This document shows positions 7,570-16,122 of a stretch of 64,000 nt of DNA, piece by piece; the first letter of the stretch is position 1; each line of letters begins with the position of its first letter. The notes under the pieces were generated by a model. That model was not told the origin of the DNA. It searched no databases and saw only the letters and a list, made by a program, of their open reading frames with translations. Both the position numbers and the translations under genes were made by a program. This stretch comes from Fibrobacter sp. UBA7003 (lineage in GTDB: Bacteria; Fibrobacterota; Fibrobacteria; Fibrobacterales; Fibrobacteraceae), in NCBI GenBank assembly GCA_002449765.1, contig DJXN01000005.1:1-64000 (forward strand), given 5' to 3'.

Positions 7570-8481
7570 ATGAACGGGAATTCCCGGCAGCAAGTTATCC
7601 CGCCCACGCATTCGCGCGTGAAGGCGGGTTTTGTTGTATATTCTCCGGACTCCGGAAATCGGGAACTCATCATCCTCGACGAGGGCGAACTCGTCGCCGT
7701 GGACAAGGCTGGTGGCAACCGAACCGTCAAGTTCAAGATGCAGCCGGGCGATATCGTCGGCGTGGCATCGCTTTTCGAACGCGAGCCCCTGCGCTACACC
7801 ATCGAGGCTTCCGTAGATTCCGAAATCACCGTGCTCTCGGAAGAATGTCTCGAATCCGAGCTCAAGAACATCCCCGTCTGGCTGCTCGCCATCCTGAAGA
7901 ACCTCGCCGTAAAGACTCGCCTGCTAAAGGAATCCGCACGCACGACCCCGGTCGAGAATACGCTGATGAGTCTCGCGGAATACTGCGCCCACCTGGAATC
8001 GGGGCACAAGTACGCATTCGAAGATCTCGTCCGTGAATTCAACTGGATTACCCGCATCCCGGCAGCGACCATCAAGGAAGACGTGAAGGCCCTTGCCCGC
8101 CGCAACTTCATTGCCATTTCGAAAGACGGCGATTCGCTCTACCTGCAGGTCCACAACGCGATGCTCATGCAAATCTATTCGGACTACCTGTTTGCGCAGG
8201 ACGAAGGCATCTCATGGGAACCGCTCCGGCTGAGCCTCCCGCAAAAACGCATCCTCGTGCACCTCACCACGCTCGACGAGACCGTCGAGATGGAAGCTCC
8301 CGAATGGATATCGCTCCTGAACGAGAGGGAACTCCCCATCGATGTCGCGCAGTGGATTACGCTCCAGGACCTGGGCTGCTTCAAGGAAGGGCTTTCGAAC
8401 AAGTTCCACATCGACCTCAAGAAAATTGAATACTTCCTCACGGCGCTGCGTTACGACTCCAACCTCCGGGGGGCCGTCTGA
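7570..8481 (+). CDS. Cyclic-nucleotide-binding-domain protein, Crp/Fnr-like (first of a tandem pair)
   Basis: Residues ~20-110 look like a cNMP-binding beta-roll (VYSPDSGNRELIILDEGELVAVD, FKMQPGDIVGVASLFEREPLRYTIEAS); the GDIVGVASLF segment stands where the phosphate-binding cassette of Crp lies but lacks the usual Arg. A winged-helix-like stretch follows near residues 155-190 (EFNWITRIPAATIKEDVKAL). About 100 further residues at the C-terminus belong to no family I recognise. The stop overlaps the start of the next, related gene (TGATG), so the two proteins are probably made together. It may act as a regulator sensing something other than cAMP. Confidence 0.75.
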   Translation: MNGNSRQQVIPPTHSRVKAGFVVYSPDSGNRELIILDEGELVAVDKAGGNRTVKFKMQPGDIVGVASLFEREPLRYTIEASVDSEITVLSEECLESELKNIPVWLLAILKNLAVKTRLLKESARTTPVENTLMSLAEYCAHLESGHKYAFEDLVREFNWITRIPAATIKEDVKALARRNFIAISKDGDSLYLQVHNAMLMQIYSDYLFAQDEGISWEPLRLSLPQKRILVHLTTLDETVEMEAPEWISLLNERELPIDVAQWITLQDLGCFKEGLSNKFHIDLKKIEYFLTALRYDSNLRGAV

Positions 8482-9410
8482 TGCTCGTCAAGGAAGGCGA
8501 ATACCTGTTCCTCGAAGGCGACAAGGCATCGAGCCTCGTCATCGTCAAGTCGGGCATGCTCGTCGGCATGTCCAAGCAGCTGCGGCAGAGGCACTGGCAG
8601 AACTTCGGGCCCGGCTCGCTCATCGGCGAATTCAGCCTCCTCGAAAGCGCCCCCCGCGAATACACGGTCCGCGCCGCCGAAAATAGCGAAATAGTCTTCA
8701 TCGAGCAGGCGGCACTCCAGCGTGAACTCGAACTCAAGCCTGCCTGGTTCCGCTCCACGCTTTCATTTATCGCAAACCACTGCCACATCGCCGAGAGCAA
8801 CCAGAAAAAGCACAAGATCGTGCAGGCGCTCCCGGCACTGCTGTTCCTTTTCAGCAAGCACCTTTCTACCTCGGGCGCGGACAACATCCCGGTTACGACC
8901 ATCCGCAAGAAGATGCTCGTCCTCAACAACACGGACGCGTCCGACACAGACAAACTATTGCAGATTCTCGAGGGCATCGGACTTTTGAAAGTCGAAGGCG
9001 AAACGGTGAGGGTCTCCAGCCTCCAGATTGTCCCCATGCTCTACGAGGCCCTCCGCTACCGCGCCATCAACAAGCAGGTATCGCCGAACATCCTTTCCAT
9101 CACCGACCAGCTCGTGCTCACCGCATTCGTAAAGGCCGTCCGCGACAACGGGATTCCGCTCAAGAACGGGCATGCCACCGTTCCCATGGATACGTTCGAG
9201 TCGCAGGCAAAAAAGACCCTGTTCGGAAGCACACTTTCGATGCGCACGCTCGCGCCGCTACTGCAAAGCGGGACACTCCAATCCGAGCCTGCGTTTGGCG
9301 AGGAATCCGCCCTCGAAAACATCGAGAGCATCTCCGGCGACTTCGAGCATATCCTCGACCTGCTCGAACTCAACCGTATATTCCCGCTGCTCGACAAGAA
9401 GCTGGTATAG
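8481..9410 (+). CDS. Cyclic-nucleotide-binding-domain protein (second of a tandem pair)
   Basis: The 309-residue protein begins directly with a cNMP-binding roll: KEGEYLFLEGDKASSLVIVKSGML, then FGPGSLIGEFSLLESAPREYTVRA, which keeps a better phosphate-binding-cassette pattern (G-E-F-S-L-L-E-x-A-P-R) than its upstream partner, including the Arg. The rest is helical with a possible winged helix near residues 140-180 and no clear domain after that. It overlaps the upstream gene by one base, so stoichiometric synthesis or a heteromer is plausible. DNA binding cannot be confirmed by eye. Confidence 0.75.
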   Translation: MLVKEGEYLFLEGDKASSLVIVKSGMLVGMSKQLRQRHWQNFGPGSLIGEFSLLESAPREYTVRAAENSEIVFIEQAALQRELELKPAWFRSTLSFIANHCHIAESNQKKHKIVQALPALLFLFSKHLSTSGADNIPVTTIRKKMLVLNNTDASDTDKLLQILEGIGLLKVEGETVRVSSLQIVPMLYEALRYRAINKQVSPNILSITDQLVLTAFVKAVRDNGIPLKNGHATVPMDTFESQAKKTLFGSTLSMRTLAPLLQSGTLQSEPAFGEESALENIESISGDFEHILDLLELNRIFPLLDKKLV

Positions 9411-9420
9411 CGAATTTTTC

Positions 9421-9428
9421 TATATTTC
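9421..9428 (+). promoter_or_regulatory. yajC: TATATTTC -7-like promoter element for yajC
   Basis: TATATTTC begins 11 bases after the stop of the cNMP-binding gene and 38 bases before the yajC ATG. Confidence 0.5.
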
Positions 9429-9466
9429 CGCGCGAAACAAACAATCACCTTAAAACAAGGCTAAAC

Positions 9467-9850
9467 ATGAAACTTTCCGCACTCCTCGTGACCCTTTCCT
9501 CCATCGCCGCATTCGCCCAGGAAGCCGACCCTGCACAGCAGCCCGGCGGCGGCATCATGGGATTCCTTCCCATCATCCTCCTGTTCGTCGTGATGTGGCT
9601 CTTCTTCATCCGCCCGCAGAGCAAGGAAAGGAAGAAGATGGAAGAAATGCGCAAGGCCCTCAAGAAGGGTGACAAGGTCATGACGACCGCCGGCATCATC
9701 GGCACCGTCACGAACATCGAGGATTCCACGGGCTACGTGACCGTGCGTACATCCTCCACGACCCTCATCGAATTCGAAAAGGGCGCCATTCTCCGCGTGC
9801 TGAACGCCGAAGCAAAGTCCGCCGAAGAAAAGAAGGACGAAAAGAAGTAA
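9467..9850 (+). CDS. yajC: Preprotein translocase accessory subunit YajC
   Basis: The 127-residue protein has the YajC layout: one transmembrane helix (FLPIILLFVVMWLFFIRPQ) followed by QSKERKKMEEMRKALKKGD and a small beta domain VMTTAGIIGTVTNI. YajC associates with SecDF and SecYEG in the inner membrane. The N-terminus MKLSALLVTLSSIAAFA looks like an additional signal-like helix before the canonical one, with a Gln/Pro/Gly-rich spacer. Def follows after 20 bases in the same direction. Confidence 0.93.
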   Translation: MKLSALLVTLSSIAAFAQEADPAQQPGGGIMGFLPIILLFVVMWLFFIRPQSKERKKMEEMRKALKKGDKVMTTAGIIGTVTNIEDSTGYVTVRTSSTTLIEFEKGAILRVLNAEAKSAEEKKDEKK

Positions 9851-9870
9851 TCCGCGACAAGGAATAACCC

Positions 9871-10410
9871 ATGGCCCTCCTCCCCATCCGCATTTACGGC
9901 GACCCGGTGCTCCGCAAAAAAAGCGAGCCGATTACCGAAATCACTCCGGAACTGCGCCAACTGGCACAGGACATGCTCGAAACCATGTACGACGCCCCGG
10001 GCTGTGGACTTGCCGCCCCGCAGATTGGCAGGAACATCCGCCTCGTGGTCATCGACACGGCCATCCCCGGCGAGGAGGACCCGCGTCCCTACATCATGTT
10101 CAACCCCGAATGGGAACCCGAAGAAGATGCGAAGCCCGTGGACTACGACGAAGGCTGTCTCTCTCTTCCGGATATCTTCTGCAATGTAGTGCGCCCGGAC
10201 AAGGTGTGTGTGCGCTTTTTCGACATCAACGGCGAACCGCAAGAAATCCATAACTGCGAAGGGCTCTTTGCCCGCTGTATCCAGCACGAGACGGACCACC
10301 TGAACGGCGACCTGTTCGTGGACAAGATTTCTACCGCCGACCGCACGATGAACCAGTCCAAGCTCCGCAAGATGGCGAAAGAGACCCAGGCAAAACTGAA
10401 GAAGAAGTGA
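9871..10410 (+). CDS. def: Peptide deformylase
   Basis: The enzyme removes the formyl group from the initiator methionine of new proteins. All three diagnostic motifs are present: GCGLAAPQIG near residue 43, EGCLSLP near 94 (metal-ligand Cys) and HETDH near 139 (two metal-ligand His and the catalytic Glu). Length, 179 residues, is normal. The Lys-rich C-terminus (KLRKMAKETQAKLKKK) is typical of some family members. It sits between yajC and a SpoIID-like gene whose start follows after only 7-10 bases, suggesting one transcript. Confidence 0.96.
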   Translation: MALLPIRIYGDPVLRKKSEPITEITPELRQLAQDMLETMYDAPGCGLAAPQIGRNIRLVVIDTAIPGEEDPRPYIMFNPEWEPEEDAKPVDYDEGCLSLPDIFCNVVRPDKVCVRFFDINGEPQEIHNCEGLFARCIQHETDHLNGDLFVDKISTADRTMNQSKLRKMAKETQAKLKKK

Positions 10411-10417
10411 CCGGCGG

Positions 10418-11776
10418 TTGGTGATTGGGTGTCCTAAATTTTCCGCGCTCTGCGTTTTCGCACTTTCGGCAATAGCGTTTGCCGACGATTTTGAACTGCC
10501 GGTTTTGCCCGAGACAAAACCCGTCCAGCAAGCTCTACCGCAGGACTCCGCCGGACAGAAGCAGACAAACGACGAATCCGATTACGGGGCACCCGTAAAT
10601 TTCACACCGATCGAAGCGACAAGCGTCTCCGAAACGCACAACGCAAGCGCAAACTTGCCGGCAGGCGTCATCGCAAAAAAGATTCCCGAGAACCTGAACC
10701 GCCCCCTGAAAGTGGGAGTCTATGTCGGCGTCAAGGAACTCTACCTGAAGCTCGAAGGCGAGACCATACACATAACCCCAGCGGGCAACAAGGTGAAGTT
10801 CCAGGGCAAGGAAAACGCCGCCACGCTCGACAGCAAGGAAATCTACGGCGAAGGGAATTGCATCTCTATCGCGCCGACGACAAAGGAACTCGCCACCGCG
10901 TGCTACCCCGGGCACTTCTACGTAAGCGCAAGCAAGGGTTTGATAAACGCAGTAAACGTGGTCGACGTAGAGGACTACCTGCGCGGTGTCGTGCCCTACG
11001 AAATCGGCAAGCTCGACAGCAGCAGGTTCAGTGCCCTCGAATCGCAGGCCATCGCCGCGCGCACGTATGCCTACAAGCACTTCGGCAGCCGCGAATCCAT
11101 GGGCTTCGACGTGTACGCCGACACCAAGGACCAGGTGTACAAGGGCCTACAAAGCGCAACCCCGCTCACCGACAGCGCCGTGAAGGCGACCGCCGGAATC
11201 GTGATGACCTACAACGGCGAATTCATCATCGCCTACTACCATTCCACCTGCGGCGGCGAAACCGAGACGCTCGCCACCTGGGAACGCCCCGACCTGCCCT
11301 ACCTGAAAAGCAGCCCCGACCTGCGCCCCGACGGAACGCCCTGGTGCAGCGAATCGAGCTACAGCAAGTGGGAACGCAAGTTCGGCGACAAGGAAATGGA
11401 AACGCTCGCGAAAAAGAATGCGAAAGAGGCCAAGGCGAAAGCCCCGGACTTCAAGAAAATCAAGGACATCGCCATCAAGGATACGCTCCCTAGCGGAAGA
11501 ATCCTCACGCTCGCCGTCGAAACAGACAAGGGCAAGTTCGAAGTCCGGGGCGACAAGGTGCGATGGCTGTTCAAGAAGGGCGGGACAATCCTCCCGTCGT
11601 CGTTCTTCAGGATAGAACACAAGAAAGGCGAATGGACAGTCTCCGGCAAAGGGTTCGGACACGGAGTCGGCATGTGCCAGATGGGCGTCCGCGCCCGGAG
11701 TGCCGCGGGCCAGGATTTCAAGACCATCCTCACGCACTACTATCCGGGAATCACGCTGGAGCGGTTCGAGAAATGA
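10418..11776 (+). CDS. Exported SpoIID/LytB-domain protein (putative peptidoglycan lytic transglycosylase)
   Basis: The signal peptide is FSALCVFALSAIAFADD. From about residue 180 a SpoIID domain is clear: VVDVEDYLRGVVPYEIG, then LESQAIAARTYAYKHFG, the TxSQVYxG-like DTKDQVYKGL, AYYHSTCGGETE, and near the end SGKGFGHGVGMCQMGV. The Glu in VVPYE matches the catalytic position of SpoIID, which cleaves glycan strands lacking stem peptides. No ATG is available: translation starts at TTG 10418 or more likely GTG 10421. The stop overlaps the ATG of the methylthiotransferase gene. In non-sporulating Gram-negatives such proteins act in cell-wall remodelling; the role here is inferred. Confidence 0.85.
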   Translation: MVIGCPKFSALCVFALSAIAFADDFELPVLPETKPVQQALPQDSAGQKQTNDESDYGAPVNFTPIEATSVSETHNASANLPAGVIAKKIPENLNRPLKVGVYVGVKELYLKLEGETIHITPAGNKVKFQGKENAATLDSKEIYGEGNCISIAPTTKELATACYPGHFYVSASKGLINAVNVVDVEDYLRGVVPYEIGKLDSSRFSALESQAIAARTYAYKHFGSRESMGFDVYADTKDQVYKGLQSATPLTDSAVKATAGIVMTYNGEFIIAYYHSTCGGETETLATWERPDLPYLKSSPDLRPDGTPWCSESSYSKWERKFGDKEMETLAKKNAKEAKAKAPDFKKIKDIAIKDTLPSGRILTLAVETDKGKFEVRGDKVRWLFKKGGTILPSSFFRIEHKKGEWTVSGKGFGHGVGMCQMGVRARSAAGQDFKTILTHYYPGITLERFEK

Positions 11777-13101
11777 GTGCCGAGAATCCGGTTTTTGCCG
11801 TAATCAGCCAGGGGTGTGCCGCAAATTTCGGCGACGGGGAACGCATAGCAAGGGCGCTAGCCACCCTACACCCGGATTGCCGAATCCTGTTCAGCCTACC
11901 GGAAGCGAAGTCAACCGCACAAGGAAAGCCAAGTCAGCAGGTTACGCCTGATGCCATCTACCTGAACGTCTGCACCGTGAAGGGCAACGCGGGGGCTCTG
12001 AAGCTTTTACGGGCCGCATCCGAATCGTTTCCGGATGTGCCGCTGTTCATCACAGGGTGCGCCCCGAAGGACTTCCGCGAGGAAGCCTCCAGGTTCACAA
12101 ACAAAGTAGTTTTTACGGATTTAAAGGAAATCTCCGCCACCTCTGGAATTAGCAACCTTGTCGCGGAATCCAAAATTCCGATGCAAGGCAGGATCCTTCG
12201 AGAATCGCCGTTCACAGGAATCGTGAATATCGAGGAAGGCTGTCTCGACGCCTGCGCGTTCTGCAGCACGCACCTCGTGAAAGGACGTCTCAAAAGCTAC
12301 GCTCCCGAAGGAATCGTCGAGCAGGTCAAGCAACTCGTAGCTGACGGCTGCTCCGAAATCCAGCTTACCGGCCAGGACTGCGCCTGCTACGGGTTCGACA
12401 TCGGGACAAACCTTGCGAAACTCACGCAGGACATTCTCGCGCATGTTCCCGGCGACTACCGGATACGCCTCGGCATGGGAAACCCGCGCCACATGCAGCA
12501 ATACGCAGATTCGCTCTGGGAATGTTTCCAGGACGACCGTCTCTACAAGTTTATCCACATTCCCGTGCAGAGCGGAAGCGACAGCATTCTCAAGGCGATG
12601 AACCGGAGACACTCCGCAAGTGACTTTTTCCGGCTCGCCGACGAATTCAACACGCGCTTCCCGCTAGCGACCCTCAGCACCGACCTCATCGTCGGATTTC
12701 CCGGCGAAACGGACAGCGACTTCGAGGCGACACTCCAGCTGCTCCGTAACACCCGACCGACGGTATGCAACATCACGCGCTTTGTCGCCCGGCCGGGAAC
12801 GGCCGCCGCGCGGATGGAGGCCGACACGGCACTGCGCGTGCCCGACCGAGTCAAGCACGAACGATCGGCCATCCTCGCCGAAGCCTTCCAAAAAATCGCG
12901 CAACAGAACAATTCCCGATGGATGGGTCGCGAGTGCCGCGTCACCGCCGAAAAGGCGGGCCACCGGAGTGGCACCTCCATCGCGCGGAACGAGGCCTACC
13001 GCCCGGTAGCCCTCGTCGGCGACATTCCCGCAGGCAAGTCGCTAAAGGTCCGCATCACAGGTGCAGAACCCTTCGCACTCATCGGGGAAAAACAGGACTA
13101 G
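11773..13101 (+). CDS. Radical SAM tRNA methylthiotransferase of the archaeal/eukaryotic MtaB (CDKAL1) type
   Basis: The protein (442 residues from ATG 11773, overlapping the upstream stop) has the MTTase layout: N-terminal cluster cysteines C15, C67 and C96; radical SAM cysteines C157-x3-C161-x2-C164 in EEGCLDACAFC; then a C-terminal TRAM-like region. Details match the CDKAL1/archaeal subgroup better than bacterial MiaB, RimO or YqeV: NVCTVKGNAGAL, STHLVKGRLKSY, EIQLTGQDCACYGFDIG, LGMGNPRHM and FIHIPVQSGSDSILKAM. That subgroup makes ms2t6A at position 37 of ANN-decoding tRNAs. Assignment to subgroup is from memory of motifs and needs a tree. Confidence 0.8.
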   Translation: MSAENPVFAVISQGCAANFGDGERIARALATLHPDCRILFSLPEAKSTAQGKPSQQVTPDAIYLNVCTVKGNAGALKLLRAASESFPDVPLFITGCAPKDFREEASRFTNKVVFTDLKEISATSGISNLVAESKIPMQGRILRESPFTGIVNIEEGCLDACAFCSTHLVKGRLKSYAPEGIVEQVKQLVADGCSEIQLTGQDCACYGFDIGTNLAKLTQDILAHVPGDYRIRLGMGNPRHMQQYADSLWECFQDDRLYKFIHIPVQSGSDSILKAMNRRHSASDFFRLADEFNTRFPLATLSTDLIVGFPGETDSDFEATLQLLRNTRPTVCNITRFVARPGTAAARMEADTALRVPDRVKHERSAILAEAFQKIAQQNNSRWMGRECRVTAEKAGHRSGTSIARNEAYRPVALVGDIPAGKSLKVRITGAEPFALIGEKQD

Positions 13102-13121
13102 GGCGGGCCTCGAGCATATAT

Positions 13122-13152
13122 AAAAAAGGCCCGGCTTTTGCCGGGTCCTTTT
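13122..13152. terminator. Bidirectional intrinsic terminator
   Basis: GGCCCGGC-TTTT-GCCGGGTCC (one bulge) is flanked by A6 on the left and T4 on the right, between the convergent methylthiotransferase and fibro-slime genes. Confidence 0.85.
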
Positions 13153-13170
13153 CAAGCTTGTCCTTCCGAA

Positions 13171-15903
13171 CTAGTTTCCACGGCGGAGGTAGCCGCGAGT
13201 CGTCGTGTAGGAGGCGCGCTGGTACGGGGCATCCACGAACTGCGTGGCGCCATTGCCCATGTAGGCGCAGTACTTGTAATGTTCCTTAATGATGGACACC
13301 TGGTAGATGTAGGGACCCGTGCCGAGCTTGCGGCCCTGCTGAGAAATCGGATACATCTTGATGGTCACCATCATTTCGGCAACACCGCTCGTCTGGACCG
13401 GTTCGCCCTTGTCCGGGAAGCAGTATTGACCCTGCAGACCAGCATTCACAACCGGGTCCGTCACCATCTGGCGGAACACGTTGGGATCCTTCACGCTTTC
13501 GGTGTACTGGCTGATGAAGTGGCCAAGGTGGTCAAACACGCGCACGTTCACCTGGAAAGGCTGCGACGTACGGAACGAGATGCTGGAGCAGCTTTCGGTG
13601 CCGTTCGCATCCGCATAGCAGCGGCCCATCACCGGAGTCCCGTTATCGCCCTGCACACCGTTGTTGTTTTTGATCTTGGCGTTCGGCCATGTCACAGCAG
13701 CACCGGCATGGCCATCAGCACCAACCGGAGCTCCCGTAATGGCGTCCCAGTTGTCCTTGAGCCAGCCGTTCTGGTCTCCGCCATCAATAAAGTCTGTCGG
13801 AAGCGGAGTAATCAGCAACTCGGCAGTGGCGTTATTCTTAAGCATTCCGTCATCGGACGCTTCGGCCAAAGCCGTCAACTCATCCACATAGAATTCCGGA
13901 CGGACAAGCGTCGTATCCTTCATGTCGATAACCGTAGTCGGGTTCACAATCAACTTCGTCGAAGCCCATTCCGTCGGGAAGCTTTCAACCGTCTTGCCCG
14001 CCGAAGAAGTGATGTAGACCGGAACCAGCTGACCCAATTCGTTTACCACGAACATCTTTTCGCTCCAAGCGTTATGCGCTTCGCTCAGAGGATCATTGTT
14101 CGGATAGTTGAACGCAATCATATCGCCACCCTGAAGGGACTTTTCTACGTTATTCTTGTCCTTCACTTTGCCCTTGATATCGTAGACAACACCTTCGGCA
14201 CCCTTGTCCATGACAAATTCCACGCTGGTCACATACATGCCAAGCGTATCATAAGCGGCACAGGCACCGGCGGCAGCATCGTAGTTGGTGCAGTGCGCCA
14301 CGACGAGGGTCGGAATCTGTTCCGAGTTGCCGCCTGCAATCATCATGGCAATCGTCTCGTCAGAAAGCGGCGTATTCAAAATAAGGCTTGTCGTCGCCAC
14401 ACCGTCGGTCACGGTAACAGCGGCATCCTTGACTGTCGGCTGACCATACTTGGTCGGAGCAAGTTCAGCAAGGGAAGTCTTCATGTACATGTTGGAACCG
14501 TCGGACTGGCGGTCCGCATAGAAGAAGTGCAGGTGATGCCAGGTGTTGTCTGCCCAATGGACAGAGCCATCGCCCTTCGGCTGGCAGTTTTCACCCGTTC
14601 CCGTCTTGTTCGCAAGAGGAGGTGCCCCCAGAACGGCAAGGGCAGGGTCCGTCACGCAGCCATGACCATTCGCAGCAAGCGTCTCGATATCGACACGGCC
14701 CGGAGCGGCAAGGTGTGTACCGCCAAGGTCCACGGCAAGCACGCCGTCCACGAAAATCCACATATCGTCGTCACCCGTGAACTCGAAGATTTCGTGGTTC
14801 GGGGACTGGTTCTTGGAATGATACTTGAACTTGGCGTAACCCATCATCGTAAAGCCGTAGTTGCGGAGGTGTTGCTTACCGAGCGTACCCGCACCGTCAG
14901 CAGCAGCCTGGGCGGCCGTCGGAGTACGGGGGCCACCGTTAGTAAGCCAGGAATTGCAGAGGGCATTGGTCTTCGAGCCCATCATGTCCGTCTGGTCACC
15001 CGCATACTGGTAATCATACGGCGGGCAGAAGATGGAGAGCGTCTGCGGACCCCACTGGTCACACTGGTCCGTCGAGCAGCCGCCGTTCGCCTTGGTCGCC
15101 ATATCAATACGCATCTGCGTGTTCGTATCAACGATATCGAGCGGGAAGTATCCGCCGTTACTGTAGTTATAGTCAATGGAATAGACACCCGTAGATACAG
15201 ACGGGAGGACCAGAACCGTGTTGCTACGCTTGCTCCAGCCGTTTCCGTCGGCATACCACTGGTCGAAGAACTGGTTGTCGCACAACGGAGCCCCGGTTCC
15301 CAGGATTTTCACGCCGTCAAGCATGTCGAGTTCTCCCGTAGCGGGATCGGGGATAAACTGCAGGTAGGACTGGACCATGCCGGGAGTATAATACACCGTA
15401 TTAGCCCAGAAGTTTCCGGACGCACATTTAGCTCCACTAATTGCACCCGCCTGGTAAGCTTCATAACCACGACGGGTCCATCCCCTGGCCGTCTTGTCGT
15501 TACATTCGCCGTACTTGAGTTCCTGGGCCGTCGTAACCCCCTGCAGGTACGTTGGCAAATACGGGTTCAAAACATTAGGCTTGCCATCCTGTCCAATCCA
15601 TGCACCGGCCTTGGAACGGCCGTTACCGCAAGAATTGTGATAAGGAGCGAGTCCATACCACGCCTGGTCGTAACCGGGATAGTTCTTGGCCAAAATCTTA
15701 TTGCCGCATTGGCCACCACAGTAGTTTCCGTCACCCGTGCTGATGTATTCTTCGGAAAAGTTCTCGAAGTCCGGATGATTCACGGGGAAATCGCGAACGA
15801 TGATATCCAGGTTCGCCGCGCCAGCGACATCGGCGTGAACCGGAGTTAATCCAAACAATCCGACAAAAGCGACGGAGAGTCCTGCTACCAATTTTGTCTT
15901 CAT
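13171..15903 (-). CDS. Secreted fibro-slime domain protein
   Basis: I start at 15903 because this gives a clean signal peptide (MKTKLVAGLSVAFVGLFGLTPVHA) with GGAG upstream; the product is 910 residues. The fibro-slime module covers roughly residues 30-430: LDIIVRDFPVNHPDFENF near the N-terminus and the PA14-like core FTGDDDMWIFVDGVLAVDLGGTH. This domain is known from Fibrobacter surface proteins linked to cellulose adhesion. The remainder is beta-rich, probably Ig-like repeats. The end has RKLGTGPYIYQV and closes with GYLRRGN, a G-x-G-x-Y plus basic-tail arrangement shared with two other secreted proteins in the window. Ends at a bidirectional terminator. Confidence 0.9.
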   Translation of the reverse strand: MKTKLVAGLSVAFVGLFGLTPVHADVAGAANLDIIVRDFPVNHPDFENFSEEYISTGDGNYCGGQCGNKILAKNYPGYDQAWYGLAPYHNSCGNGRSKAGAWIGQDGKPNVLNPYLPTYLQGVTTAQELKYGECNDKTARGWTRRGYEAYQAGAISGAKCASGNFWANTVYYTPGMVQSYLQFIPDPATGELDMLDGVKILGTGAPLCDNQFFDQWYADGNGWSKRSNTVLVLPSVSTGVYSIDYNYSNGGYFPLDIVDTNTQMRIDMATKANGGCSTDQCDQWGPQTLSIFCPPYDYQYAGDQTDMMGSKTNALCNSWLTNGGPRTPTAAQAAADGAGTLGKQHLRNYGFTMMGYAKFKYHSKNQSPNHEIFEFTGDDDMWIFVDGVLAVDLGGTHLAAPGRVDIETLAANGHGCVTDPALAVLGAPPLANKTGTGENCQPKGDGSVHWADNTWHHLHFFYADRQSDGSNMYMKTSLAELAPTKYGQPTVKDAAVTVTDGVATTSLILNTPLSDETIAMMIAGGNSEQIPTLVVAHCTNYDAAAGACAAYDTLGMYVTSVEFVMDKGAEGVVYDIKGKVKDKNNVEKSLQGGDMIAFNYPNNDPLSEAHNAWSEKMFVVNELGQLVPVYITSSAGKTVESFPTEWASTKLIVNPTTVIDMKDTTLVRPEFYVDELTALAEASDDGMLKNNATAELLITPLPTDFIDGGDQNGWLKDNWDAITGAPVGADGHAGAAVTWPNAKIKNNNGVQGDNGTPVMGRCYADANGTESCSSISFRTSQPFQVNVRVFDHLGHFISQYTESVKDPNVFRQMVTDPVVNAGLQGQYCFPDKGEPVQTSGVAEMMVTIKMYPISQQGRKLGTGPYIYQVSIIKEHYKYCAYMGNGATQFVDAPYQRASYTTTRGYLRRGN

Positions 15904-15955
15904 ATAATCCAATCTCCACCTACTCAACATAGGTTCTATTCGTATATATACATAC

Positions 15956-15963
15956 TAAATATA
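15956..15963 (-). promoter_or_regulatory. TATATTTA -7-like promoter element for the fibro-slime gene
   Basis: TATATTTA on the minus strand, 52 bases before the chosen start. Confidence 0.45.
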
Positions 15964-16047
15964 AACCAAAATCGACGATTTATTCTCTTTTTTTTTCAAA
16001 AAGCACCGCAAAAAAGCTGTTTTACGGTTTTGCGTGACAAAAAACAT

Positions 16048-16080
16048 GAAGTTTGGACCTCCAGTCGGGGTCCAAACTTC
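16048..16080. other. Perfect 12-bp inverted repeat between divergent genes
   Basis: GAAGTTTGGACC and GGTCCAAACTTC pair across a nine-base loop. On the minus strand the stem is followed by a short T-run. It lies between the fibro-slime promoter and the TATATTTG element of the 16123 gene, so it could be an operator or a terminator blocking read-through toward the fibro-slime gene. Confidence 0.6.
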
Positions 16081-16110
16081 CCTTTTCGTCAAATTTGTGT
16101 GACCCAGTTC

Positions 16111-16118
16111 TATATTTG
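16111..16118 (+). promoter_or_regulatory. TATATTTG -7-like element four bases before the 16123 start
   Basis: Exact TAnnTTTG match with only GGAC between it and the ATG; suggests leaderless transcription. Confidence 0.45.
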
Positions 16119-16122
16119 GGAC

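Noticed and set aside
11563..11772. Longer start for the methylthiotransferase inside the SpoIID-like gene
   Set aside because: The extra residues are Arg-rich out-of-frame sequence of the upstream gene; ATG 11773 overlaps its stop.
13138..15849. Long open frame on the plus strand opposite the fibro-slime gene
   Set aside because: It mirrors a gene with signal peptide and known domain; its Arg/His/Val-rich translation is the usual antisense shadow of a gene with G/C-rich third positions.
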